Shown here in pieces: positions 1 to 7,749 of a DNA stretch of 64,000 bases. The number at the start of each line of letters is the position of its first letter. The stretch's first letter is position 1. A program made the position numbers and the translations under genes. Below the pieces are notes generated by a model, which saw nothing but the letters and a program-made list of their open reading frames with translations, did not search any database and was not told where the DNA came from. Origin of the DNA: Paenibacillus phytorum (GTDB lineage: Bacteria > Bacillota > Bacilli > Paenibacillales > NBRC-103111); NCBI RefSeq assembly GCF_013141715.1, contig NZ_WHOA01000165.1:1-64000 (forward strand), given 5' to 3'.

Positions 1-96
1 GATCTGTTCAAAAAGCTCGTAAAATTCGCCAAAGTCTGATGCGATAAATAAAGGCCATTTCAATCCGTAAGCACCACCCCCCAAAAATTCTCTCAT
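1..96 (-). CDS. Leftward partial CDS, unknown product (N-terminus only)
   Basis: A reading frame runs leftwards from an ATG at 94-96 to the window edge, 32 codons without a stop. The visible peptide starts MREFLGGGAYGLKW and is rich in aromatic residues further on (SDFGEFYELF). I do not recognise the family. An AGGGG stretch directly abuts the ATG, so the true start may instead be the TTG at 82-84, which has better spacing. It is preceded by a good leftward promoter (167-195) that carries a palindrome, which supports a real gene here. Coding status is inferred from the open frame and promoter, not from homology. Confidence 0.4.
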   Translation of the reverse strand, partial: MREFLGGGAYGLKWPLFIASDFGEFYELFEQI

Positions 97-166
97 CCCC
101 TGCGAAAAAAGCTTACATTCGATATTTTTTTCACAATTATAATTTTCACATTAAAAAATCTATTAT

Positions 167-195
167 TTTATATGTGTACAGGAAATACTGTACAA
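167..195 (-). promoter_or_regulatory. Leftward promoter overlapped by a TGTACA-N8-TGTACA palindrome
   Basis: On the minus strand TTGTAC (190-195) and TATAAA (167-172) are separated by exactly 17 bases, a sigma-A-like arrangement. The perfect inverted repeat TGTACAG/CTGTACA (175-194) fills the spacer and most of the -35 box, the usual position for a repressor site. It lies about 80 bases upstream of the leftward partial gene. The nearby GbsR/MarR-type regulator is the obvious candidate to bind it; that assignment is inference. Confidence 0.55.
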
Positions 196-273
196 CGAAC
201 TCGCAATCAATAGGTTAATTACATGTAAAATCCGGATTTTTTTATTGTAAACATGATGCTGAAATCCGCCATA

Positions 274-360
274 TCAATGAACCTTACTGCTTAACTTCAA
301 GCCGATGACACCGACAATGATGAGCGACATCCAAGCTTCAATGTAGGTCAGTGCAAAGTT
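274..360 (-). pseudogene. Decayed C-terminal fragment of an SMR-type small multidrug efflux protein
   Basis: Reading leftwards, codons ending in a TGA at 274-276 give a hydrophobic segment with the ending IIVGVIGLKLSS, the typical last transmembrane helix and tail of small multidrug resistance (EmrE/EbrAB/YvaE-like) proteins. Only about 30 residues are recognisable; the frame closes upstream near 390 and the other three helices are absent. A promoter-like sequence with a palindrome (437-456) remains upstream, as expected if the whole gene once stood here. The family call rests on the short GVIGLKL motif, so it is moderate. Confidence 0.5.
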
Positions 361-436
361 AAGCAGAGTACCACAAAAATTCAATTTACATTTAATTAAG
401 TGGATTTAAACCAAATTTCTTTCCATATCACTATTA

Positions 437-456
437 TGTACAATTTACATTGTACA
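437..456. promoter_or_regulatory. Second TGTACA-N8-TGTACA palindrome (candidate operator)
   Basis: TGTACAAT and ATTGTACA form a perfect inverted repeat around a 4-base centre. The architecture (two TGTACA hexamers 8 bases apart) is identical to the site at 175-194. On the minus strand a CATAAT box (433-438) abuts it, so the palindrome would again lie in the spacer of a leftward promoter, this one facing the SMR remnant; its -35 box is poor. The gbsR-like gene starts 150 bases to the right. Confidence 0.5.
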
Positions 457-545
457 GAAAGAAGTTATTATTTGTGTCAAACGACCGTTAACTCAGCGTA
501 AAGATTATGTAAATGCAGAATATTCAAGTCTTAAACAAGTTTTTT

Positions 546-554
546 TGCTATAAT
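546..554 (+). promoter_or_regulatory. Extended -10 promoter for the GbsR-like gene
   Basis: TGCTATAAT is a consensus extended -10 element (TG-N-TATAAT), 55 bases upstream of the GTG start at 609. No convincing -35 box is visible, which is common for extended -10 promoters. Confidence 0.5.
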
Positions 555-608
555 AGGAGTAATTCAAACAAAATATATTGAATCTTTCAACTGATCAGAT
601 ATAGGGAA

Positions 609-1169
609 GTGAAAATTCGAGTGTCTCAAAAAGAGGAAAAGAACACATCAGAACAAAGATTGCGTATCAGACAAGACATGATTGATGCTATTGCAGAAAC
701 GATGGATTTGTACGGAGCAACTCATTCTTCAGGTCAATTGTATGGGATTATGTTCTTTGAAGATCGACCGATGACTCTCGATGAGATGAAAATTCGCATG
801 AATATGAGTAAAAGCAACATGAGCTATGCGGTTAGATCATTGGTAGAATCCCAAATGGTAAAAAAGTTAGAGGAAAAGCAGGAGCGAAAAGAGCTGTATG
901 CTGCGGAGGTCGATTTTTTCCTTGCATTTCAAAACTTCTTTACGCTCAAGCTCCAGCGTGAAATCAATGTAATGACAGAAGCCATAAATAAAGCTCTTCC
1001 TGATTTGACAGAATTGATTCTTGACGAACATATAACAGACCAGGAGCGTAATCTTGCTCTTCAAGATTTATATAAACTTCGGCATGGGTTAACCTATTAC
1101 GAATGGCTCCAGCAGTTCGTCGACGCCCTGAAACGAGGGGAATATTTTAATGGTCATTCTTCACCTTAA
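609..1169 (+). CDS. GbsR/MarR-family transcriptional regulator
   Basis: A 186-residue cytoplasmic DNA-binding protein of the GbsR type. In Bacillus GbsR and OpcR repress choline and glycine-betaine uptake or synthesis genes; here the ligand is unknown. The winged helix-turn-helix is at about residues 45-100 (MTLDEMKIRMNMSKSNMSY resembles the recognition region), followed by an alpha-helical dimerisation part; length matches the family (about 180). It uses a GTG start at 609; ATAGGGAAG just upstream is only a weak ribosome site. It is monocistronic, has an extended -10 promoter at 546-554 and ends at a bidirectional terminator. Two palindromes in leftward promoters lie just upstream, which suggests it controls divergent genes, including a leftward gene leaving the window. 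Confidence 0.8.
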   Translation: MKIRVSQKEEKNTSEQRLRIRQDMIDAIAETMDLYGATHSSGQLYGIMFFEDRPMTLDEMKIRMNMSKSNMSYAVRSLVESQMVKKLEEKQERKELYAAEVDFFLAFQNFFTLKLQREINVMTEAINKALPDLTELILDEHITDQERNLALQDLYKLRHGLTYYEWLQQFVDALKRGEYFNGHSSP

Positions 1170-1208
1170 ATGATTGATGTTCTGAGAAACATAGGAATTG
1201 AATAAGTT

Positions 1209-1265
1209 AAAAAGACCTATCACAGTTACTTTGTCTGAGACAACGTAATTGTGATAGGTCTTTTT
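1209..1265. terminator. Bidirectional intrinsic terminator
   Basis: AAAGACCTATCACA and its complement TGTGATAGGTCTTT form a long stem with T-runs on both outer sides. It can end the rightward regulator gene and also the leftward cluster 1 transcript whose last gene stops at 1364. Confidence 0.85.
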
Positions 1266-1363
1266 CAAAAGCCCATTTCAAAAGCTACTCTATTATTTAT
1301 AGCACAATTAATGAGAATCTTATCAGTCATTGAAAATAGTAATCAACCGCCTCCTGCTTCGCG

Positions 1364-2941
1364 TTATTTAATCACCGTATTCAGCTTTTTCCGTTCGTCC
1401 GGCAGCTTTGCATACTTTGCGCGGTACAAGTCAAGCACCCGTCTGACCCCTAACTTTTCTAATTCTTCCTGAAAATAATTCCAATCCGTATCCATTGTAA
1501 GCTCTCCGGTCACGAATTTAATCAACTTCTCGGTCCGAAACTTATTGAGCGGTGTCATGACTTTCGTTATCTCAATCATTTCGTCCTGATTGAAAGAGAC
1601 GGTCGGTCCCGCGAAAAATCCAATTCGGCCCACGTTATCGTTATATATTCGCTGCCCTTCAAGCCCGACCGCCCCCCACTTTCTCGCATACTCCGCATCT
1701 TGGTCATAGGGCGGCCAGATGCCAGTGCGTCCGTCCACGCCTAGCTGTTCAGGGGTTACCGTTCCCGTCGAATTCAGCTTCGTCTGCAGCTTTACGGCAT
1801 ATTTACGCTCCCCGTTCACCCATTTGAACGTCTCCCCTTCGATGCCCCAATTCGTTAGCTCCATCATCTCATCGGAATATTGATAATCAAGCAGGCGAAT
1901 GAGTTCATCGGTATGGTTTGAATGCGCATTGACGGCGATCACCCAATCTCCTTGCGAGTTTGCATACTGTACCGGTAGGAGTGCCTGCAGACCGTTCTCA
2001 GTGATGGGTGGTTGCACAGCTTTCAAGCTAAATAACGGATCTTGTTTTTTCCCTTTCTCTACCCACCCGTCCATTTCTGTAAAATATTCGCCGAACAAAG
2101 CAAAGGTCTTGCCCTTCGTAATGTTTTCAAAAAATTGAGCATCAGAATCGGTTGAAAAATCGGGGTCGATCAATTTCGCTTCGTAAAATTTGCGGGCCAA
2201 TTCGACCGCCTTCTTGAAATTGGGCTCAATCGGACCGAACTTAAACGTCATATCATCGTTATTGAAGTAAATGCCACTTTGAGTATGATAAGCCATGAAA
2301 AAGTTATCGAGCAGGTGATCCGGCCCCCAACGATTTGAAATCGGCTTCGAATCAGGGTAAATTTGCTTGAGCTGTTTTAGTGAATCGTACAGCTCGTCGA
2401 ATGTTTTGGGAAGCAGCATACCATTACGGTAAAAAATGTCTTCACGCAGCAAATAGCCGATGGGCATTTGCCCATACGTGTTGAAACCGTCGATGCCGTA
2501 AAGTTTGCCATCCTCGGAGACGATGCTGTCGTAGATTTGCGGATATTTCTCCATCCAACGCTGTAAATTCGGCATTTGATTCAGGTAGGGGCGAAGATCG
2601 AGCAGCAGCCCCTGAGGACCGAACCGTTGAACCATTTCTTTGTTAATGACGAAAATATCCGGTTTATCTCCCGAAGTCGTGAGGAGCTGCTTGACCCGCT
2701 TCATATATTCGGTAACCGGAAACTGAATCCAATCGAACTTTATATGGGCACGACGCTCGAACTCGCGATCGATCAGCGTATCCCGGTCTCGTTCGAATGA
2801 CGGGACGGCCGCTTTGACGACGAGTGGCGGTGCGGATGCCGTACTGGATGGCCGCTTGCCGAGGGTAACGGAGGCCGAAAAAAGCACCATCGCCGCACAC
2901 ATAGAGACGACGACAATTATCGTTCTTTTTTTATTCAGCAA
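1364..2941 (-). CDS. Extracellular solute-binding protein without a lipobox, coupled to the AraC sensor
   Basis: A 525-residue family-1 type (LplA-like) binding protein. The hydrophobic N-terminus (residues 7-28) contains a Cys in VSMCAA but no proper L-x-G/A-C lipobox and no clear signal peptidase I site, so it may stay anchored by an uncleaved helix. It is a paralogue of the lipoprotein encoded at 7750-9387: they align over the whole length, for example LLDYQYSDEMMELTNWGIEG here against LVDYQYNDKMIDLLMWGIEG there. Its start overlaps the end of the AraC-sensor gene by 11 bases, implying translational coupling, and it is separated from the permeases by three genes. A role as ligand-sensing partner of the sensor rather than as transport receptor is my inference; ordinary redundancy is the alternative. 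Confidence 0.75.
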   Translation of the reverse strand: MLNKKRTIIVVVSMCAAMVLFSASVTLGKRPSSTASAPPLVVKAAVPSFERDRDTLIDREFERRAHIKFDWIQFPVTEYMKRVKQLLTTSGDKPDIFVINKEMVQRFGPQGLLLDLRPYLNQMPNLQRWMEKYPQIYDSIVSEDGKLYGIDGFNTYGQMPIGYLLREDIFYRNGMLLPKTFDELYDSLKQLKQIYPDSKPISNRWGPDHLLDNFFMAYHTQSGIYFNNDDMTFKFGPIEPNFKKAVELARKFYEAKLIDPDFSTDSDAQFFENITKGKTFALFGEYFTEMDGWVEKGKKQDPLFSLKAVQPPITENGLQALLPVQYANSQGDWVIAVNAHSNHTDELIRLLDYQYSDEMMELTNWGIEGETFKWVNGERKYAVKLQTKLNSTGTVTPEQLGVDGRTGIWPPYDQDAEYARKWGAVGLEGQRIYNDNVGRIGFFAGPTVSFNQDEMIEITKVMTPLNKFRTEKLIKFVTGELTMDTDWNYFQEELEKLGVRRVLDLYRAKYAKLPDERKKLNTVIK

Positions 2942-5261
2942 GACCTATCCCCCCTTCAGCCTCGCAGCTGTAATTCGCTTTGATTCCCTTGCGATATTCG
3001 TGCGGCGTCGTGCCTTCCAGCTTCTTGAACATACGGATAAAAGCGTTCGCGTTATTGAAGCCGATCTGCTTGCCGACGTCATTCGCTGTGCAATCGGTAC
3101 CGAGCAGCAGCTCCTTTGCTTTTTCGATGCGCAGCCGGTTAATGTAATCGGTAAACGTAACGCCTTTATGTTTCTTGAAATATTGTGAAACGTAGTTCGC
3201 ATTCAGGTCGAAACGATCAGCGATCGTTGTTAAATTCACTTCCGCCAAGTTTGCCGTGATATAGTCGAGCATCCCGGTTAGCGCCTGAGATGACTGTTGC
3301 AGCATCTGCACGTGCTCTGTCACTTTTCCGTATACGTTGCGGCAAAGAACTTCGATCGGAAGCGGACTTTGCATCGTATTCACGCGTGCGATCAATTCAC
3401 CGGCGGGCATGCCGAACATCGACTCTTCATCGATACGACGCGAATAAACAGTTTCCACGGCAAAATAGAGCAGGTCGCTCACCAATTGCCGGAATGCCTT
3501 AAACGGCATTTGCTGCTTCTTCGCCCCTTCGAAGAGCTGATCCAGTAAATGAGCGGCGCCCTCCACATGGCCGTTCTCCAAATATTTGCGCATCGTCTCC
3601 TTTTTATCCGCCACATTCAGAGCGCCGCCTCCTCCCGGGTTGCTGTCAGTCACGCCAAAGATGATGCCTCCGCTGCTCACGCTGCGCATATCGAGGATCG
3701 TACACGCATCCTTGTACGCCTTCCACGTTTGATCCAATTGCACGAAAATCTGACTAACGCCGACTGCCAGGCTTATTTCGACCCCACAATCCGCTTGATA
3801 TCGCGTCAAATCGGCTTCAAGCTTCATGACAAATGCATCCACGTCGCCGGCATCCTGTTCCTGCAGAAAAAGTACGCTTTCGTTCTCGGTCATATCGAGT
3901 ACCGGCTTGTTTAAGGTGATCAGCTGTCGTTTGTGCTCGGCTACCGCCAATTCGCCTCCTCCAGCAAGGCCGACTCTGACGACAGCCAGCGCGAAAAAAC
4001 CCCCATCGCGGAAAAAATCGTATTTTTGCTGCAGCCGTTCGATATCTTCCTGATTAAGCTGCTGGTTCAAAGCGCGGTACAGAAAGATTTGCAACAACGA
4101 TGGCAGACTTTCCTGCTGAAACTGCTGAAGCGTCGTTATATTTTCCTTGATATAGTCGTATTCGGACTTTCCGTTCTCGAACGGCGCCTTGGCAAACCGT
4201 TTCACATAATTGACCATTTCCGCGAGCGGCGAGTAGATGCCGAACGTGAAGACGGCTGAAACGATCGTCCCGATCAACATGAACAAGGCGATAACGCCGA
4301 TCGTCATGTATAGGAATCTATTGATCGGACCCGTCAGCATTTTTTCCGGTGTTACGATCAGGAAGCCAATATTGTTCCAAGATGACGGCTGAAACGACAG
4401 CATATAGTTGTCTCCGTCAATCGATGCTTCCGAATCGGTTTTAACATCTTTCACATTCAAACGAAGCTCCCCGAGGTTGAACGTCCCGCCTATCATTTTG
4501 CGATTGGTCGCGCTGATGAGCCGGTTATGGAGCGTGTCGACGAGGTAGATGTCGCCTTTCTTCGTAATGTTCATGTTATCGATCATTTGATAAATCTTTT
4601 GCTCGTCTATGTTAACGATCATATAGCTGCGCGCATGAGCAATGTTTTCGATACCCAGGACAAGCGGGACGATTGTTTTGTACTTTTTCTCGCCGATCGC
4701 GCCGGTCTGCCTGTAAACGTCTGTCGCGGGAAATATGGTTGACACGACACCCTTCTCGATTTCGCCGTTCCAAAACGGCTGCGAATAACCCTTATAGCGG
4801 TAATATTTGTTAAGGTAAAAAGCGGTTTCGTAGGAGCCGGATCCTGCCAACACCGTATCGATGTTTTGAAAATAGATAAAAGCATCGTCCACTGTGTCAT
4901 CGCTGATGTACAGATCGTACAGCTTGCTGCTTAATGCATAGGTAGAAGAGGCGTAATTTTTTTGAGATTTGTCGGTCATAGATATCAGATTGAGGTAGTT
5001 GGAATCTGACGAGATACTGTAACCCTTGTCTTTGATTTTGTTGAACAGGCCGTCAAGTGACGAAGAAACGACGCGCAAATAATTGTGGTTCGCTTCTTTT
5101 GCGTCGTCAATCATCCTGTAATTCGAATACGCTGCGATCATGATAGACGATACCATGAGCAGCAAGGTCAGAACGAAAAAACGTAGAAAAATCGTGATCA
5201 GCGTCTTTTTTTTCATACCTGCGGTAGCCTTGCGCGGAAACGATTTTATCAGTCGTCTCAT
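2931..5261 (-). CDS. Membrane-bound AraC-family transcriptional regulator (one-component sensor)
   Basis: A 776-residue protein joining an extracytoplasmic sensor to an AraC DNA-binding domain. After a basic N-terminus comes a transmembrane helix (about residues 22-45), an extracellular Cache-like region (about 45-285), a second helix (about 290-320), a cytoplasmic linker and two helix-turn-helix motifs near the C-terminus (TTIADRFDLNANYVSQYFKK and the second around ANDVGKQIGFNN). I chose the ATG at 5261, behind AGGAGGG with 5-base spacing; 63 bases of open frame upstream have no ribosome site. It follows the GH95 gene but has its own extended -10 (5345-5353). It probably activates cluster 1 in response to an imported glycan fragment, a role known for similar Paenibacillus regulators. 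Confidence 0.85.
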   Translation of the reverse strand: MRRLIKSFPRKATAGMKKKTLITIFLRFFVLTLLLMVSSIMIAAYSNYRMIDDAKEANHNYLRVVSSSLDGLFNKIKDKGYSISSDSNYLNLISMTDKSQKNYASSTYALSSKLYDLYISDDTVDDAFIYFQNIDTVLAGSGSYETAFYLNKYYRYKGYSQPFWNGEIEKGVVSTIFPATDVYRQTGAIGEKKYKTIVPLVLGIENIAHARSYMIVNIDEQKIYQMIDNMNITKKGDIYLVDTLHNRLISATNRKMIGGTFNLGELRLNVKDVKTDSEASIDGDNYMLSFQPSSWNNIGFLIVTPEKMLTGPINRFLYMTIGVIALFMLIGTIVSAVFTFGIYSPLAEMVNYVKRFAKAPFENGKSEYDYIKENITTLQQFQQESLPSLLQIFLYRALNQQLNQEDIERLQQKYDFFRDGGFFALAVVRVGLAGGGELAVAEHKRQLITLNKPVLDMTENESVLFLQEQDAGDVDAFVMKLEADLTRYQADCGVEISLAVGVSQIFVQLDQTWKAYKDACTILDMRSVSSGGIIFGVTDSNPGGGGALNVADKKETMRKYLENGHVEGAAHLLDQLFEGAKKQQMPFKAFRQLVSDLLYFAVETVYSRRIDEESMFGMPAGELIARVNTMQSPLPIEVLCRNVYGKVTEHVQMLQQSSQALTGMLDYITANLAEVNLTTIADRFDLNANYVSQYFKKHKGVTFTDYINRLRIEKAKELLLGTDCTANDVGKQIGFNNANAFIRMFKKLEGTTPHEYRKGIKANYSCEAEGGIGLAE

Positions 5262-5344
5262 GAATTCCCTCCTGAAACGAAAACTGTCCTGCAAACTTGA
5301 AATCACGATGCTTTGGAAGCGCATTCAATTTTCTCGTTCAAACG

Positions 5345-5390
5345 ATTATATCATGAATACATGGCGGCAAGCCATGTTCAACTTGCCGCC
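5345..5390 (-). promoter_or_regulatory. Hairpin and extended -10 promoter before the AraC-sensor gene
   Basis: Leftward transcripts from the GH95 gene meet a perfect 9-bp hairpin (GGCGGCAAG at 5363-5371 with CTTGCCGCC at 5382-5390) lacking a T-run, then TGATATAAT (5345-5353 on the minus strand), an extended -10 element. The sensor gene can therefore be transcribed separately from the enzyme/transport genes. Confidence 0.5.
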
Positions 5391-5418
5391 CTTGTTCCAC
5401 GCCTTCATTATTCAAATC

Positions 5419-7668
5419 TTACAACACGGTAACCATACAGGACTCCCCGGCTTGCAAAGAGATTGTCAAAATGTCTTTCATTCCGCATACGAGTTCATTC
5501 GTCTTATCGCCAATTCGAATTTGCAGCCTTTCACTCTGGAAATCGTTCTGCACGCGGAAGAAACCGCCGCGTTCGGCATGCAGTTCTACATACTCAAGCC
5601 GGTTCGCACTCATTCTAGCCGAGACAAGCACGCCCATCTCCCCGCGGAAATCGCGGAACTCGACGTCATTTGCCGCCCACTCACGGGGGATCGCCGGAAA
5701 CGCTCGGATCGTCTGACCGTCCGTATGCAGTAGCATTTCCTGGAGCGCACAAATAGCGGCAAAGTTGCCTTCGAGTGTAAACGGTCGGTAATGAAACATG
5801 CAGACGCCCGCCCTCTTATAATCGCCATTCAGATGGAACCCGTTCGGCGAGCACGTGTAGTGCCACATTTGCTGCAGATGATAAATCGCCGCTTCACCGT
5901 TGCCCTGCTGCGCGTACATGGCGGCCGCCCAAGCGAACGAATAGCCTACCCATTGGCCCTTGCCGAGCACTTCCAAATTAGCGATCGTCGCATCGGCAAT
6001 CTTGCGATCCCTTTCCGAACCACGTCGGTCAAGCAGCTGCAGCGGATAAATGGCCATCATATGAGACATATGCCGGTGGCTTTCCATGAGGCACTCTTCC
6101 GGATTGACCATCAACACGTTACGCTCGTTAACCGCAAGCTCCGGGAGTTTGGCAAGCACCTCCGCCCATCTTTCTACATCAGCAGCGTAAGCGAGCCTTT
6201 CCGCCATATCGTGCAAACGCCTGAACAAATAAATAAGGAGCGCCAAATCGTAGTTGCTAATCGGCTCCAGCCATGCTTTGAGCGAATTGTCGTGAATCTC
6301 CGGCGAGCTCGATACCGGCAGCCGCAGCTTGCCGTCTTCTCCCGGCGTCAGCCAGCGCTGCACACAGTCTGCGGTTTCCTTAAAGTACACATAAGCTTTG
6401 TCGCGCAAGAAATCGCCATCGCCCGTATAAAGCCAATAATGGTCGAACGCCTGGCACACCCAAATGTGGTTCGTAATGCTCATGCTATACATCGGCCACC
6501 CGCCCATCGCACCGCCGGTAAGCGTCATGACAGATGGAAGATTGATGCCCGGAGCATCAAAGAAGCTTTGCGCGAACCGCTTCGCCTCCGGCCGCAAGCC
6601 CCACAAGAAGTCGAGGAAGCTTTCCCCTTCTTCAAGATGATTCGCTTTCAAATAGTGCCAGTAGCTGAGCTGCGTATTCAAGTCGTGATGGTAGTCGCCT
6701 TTCCATGGAGGGAGCAAGCCCTCGTCCGCCGTCCATACCCCTTGCAGCGGCATCGGCGGAGAGCCTTTGCGCGAGCAGGATGCGAACAGGTAATTGTTCA
6801 AGTACCACATCTTCTCCGCTTCCGCGTCCGGCAAAGTGATAGAGCTCTTACCCCAGTAGCGTTCCCACCAGGCGCAATGATCACGGAATGCGGCGTCAAA
6901 CCCGGCGTCCAGCGCTTCCTTAACCTTCCGTTTGGCATTCTCTAACCATTGCTCGCCGTCATGATTAGCAGCGATCGTATAAACCGCTTCCCAATGTCCA
7001 CTCGCCGTTTGCCGTTCGGCTACGACAATGGCATATTCGAGCTCTTGGCATGTGCACTGATAAAACCAGCGTACATCTCCTTCCTCATGCATCGTGGCTG
7101 CCGGGTAGCTTAGCCGGGTTAGGCTCGTATTGAAAACGGGATCTGCAGAATTATGCGGCAACGCACCGGCGTAATCCGGCGGCACAATGTCCAGCCGTAT
7201 TCCCTCGAAAGGAGCACCACCGATTTGGATATAACCGAGGCCGTTCACTGCATGCAGGTAACTGTCCACCTTAACGGTACGATCACCGATAGCCATTAGG
7301 ACATGCGCGCATGCCTCGCGAATTGCGAGATGACTCCTCACGTGATCCGCCGGCCTACCGAAACGCAGCTCCAGCCGACCGGCCGGTAGCTTGGTTGGGT
7401 ACGGATATTTTTCGTAGATGCTGTCGAATCGGCTGAGCAGCCCTTCTTGGTCACCGCGCCGAACGCATTCGATCATTTCCGCATAGGTGAACCCGGTGTC
7501 CAGCACCTCAGGCGTCAGCCGCAAATCCCACAAATCGCCGCGGTCCAGGCTGAACCGAAGCGGTTCCCCGTTTCCCCACAGCAGGCATCCTGTCAATCCG
7601 TTGCCAAGCGGCAGCGCCTCGTCCCATCTTGCGATCGGCTGATCGAATATCAAATCATGCTTGTTCAT
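5419..7668 (-). CDS. Glycoside hydrolase family 95-like enzyme (alpha-L-fucosidase / alpha-L-galactosidase type)
   Basis: A 749-residue protein of the GH95 layout: N-terminal beta-sandwich (from RWDEALPLGNG), (alpha/alpha)6 barrel and C-terminal beta domain. Recognisable landmarks are SSSPEIHDN, corresponding to the SPEN motif with the catalytic Glu, RHMSHMMAIYPL (family RHLSHLY-PG-like block) and LEGNFAAICALQEMLL. GH95 enzymes invert and remove alpha-1,2-linked L-fucose or L-galactose. There is no signal peptide, so it should act on imported oligosaccharides in the cytoplasm. The start at 7668 has GGGAGG eight bases upstream; an extra 13 codons upstream lack support. It sits between the binding protein and the AraC sensor of cluster 1. 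Substrate within the family cannot be read from sequence. Confidence 0.8.
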   Translation of the reverse strand: MNKHDLIFDQPIARWDEALPLGNGLTGCLLWGNGEPLRFSLDRGDLWDLRLTPEVLDTGFTYAEMIECVRRGDQEGLLSRFDSIYEKYPYPTKLPAGRLELRFGRPADHVRSHLAIREACAHVLMAIGDRTVKVDSYLHAVNGLGYIQIGGAPFEGIRLDIVPPDYAGALPHNSADPVFNTSLTRLSYPAATMHEEGDVRWFYQCTCQELEYAIVVAERQTASGHWEAVYTIAANHDGEQWLENAKRKVKEALDAGFDAAFRDHCAWWERYWGKSSITLPDAEAEKMWYLNNYLFASCSRKGSPPMPLQGVWTADEGLLPPWKGDYHHDLNTQLSYWHYLKANHLEEGESFLDFLWGLRPEAKRFAQSFFDAPGINLPSVMTLTGGAMGGWPMYSMSITNHIWVCQAFDHYWLYTGDGDFLRDKAYVYFKETADCVQRWLTPGEDGKLRLPVSSSPEIHDNSLKAWLEPISNYDLALLIYLFRRLHDMAERLAYAADVERWAEVLAKLPELAVNERNVLMVNPEECLMESHRHMSHMMAIYPLQLLDRRGSERDRKIADATIANLEVLGKGQWVGYSFAWAAAMYAQQGNGEAAIYHLQQMWHYTCSPNGFHLNGDYKRAGVCMFHYRPFTLEGNFAAICALQEMLLHTDGQTIRAFPAIPREWAANDVEFRDFRGEMGVLVSARMSANRLEYVELHAERGGFFRVQNDFQSERLQIRIGDKTNELVCGMKDILTISLQAGESCMVTVL

Positions 7669-7690
7669 CTCATTTACCTCCCCGCATAAG

Positions 7691-7736
7691 CAGACAACTC
7701 CTTCCATGCGTTCTCACGCACGGAAGGAATTGTCTG
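7691..7736 (-). promoter_or_regulatory. Intercistronic 21-bp RNA hairpin after the binding-protein gene
   Basis: Arms at 7691-7711 and 7716-7736 are 21 bases long with a TCTC loop. Two positions differ from perfect complementarity, and in minus-strand RNA both become G-U pairs, whereas on the plus strand they would be A/C mismatches; this fits selection on the leftward mRNA. No T-run follows. Likely role: 3' protection of the binding-protein message and reduced expression of the downstream GH95 gene. Confidence 0.65.
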
Positions 7737-7749
7737 GCTATAGCCTCGA

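Noticed and set aside
867..1064. Leftward frame opposite the GbsR-like gene
   Set aside because: Antisense shadow without ribosome site or plausible protein sequence.
5791..6945. Rightward 384-codon open frame
   Set aside because: It lies fully antisense to the GH95 gene, has Arg/His-rich low-quality composition and no ribosome site; a shadow frame.
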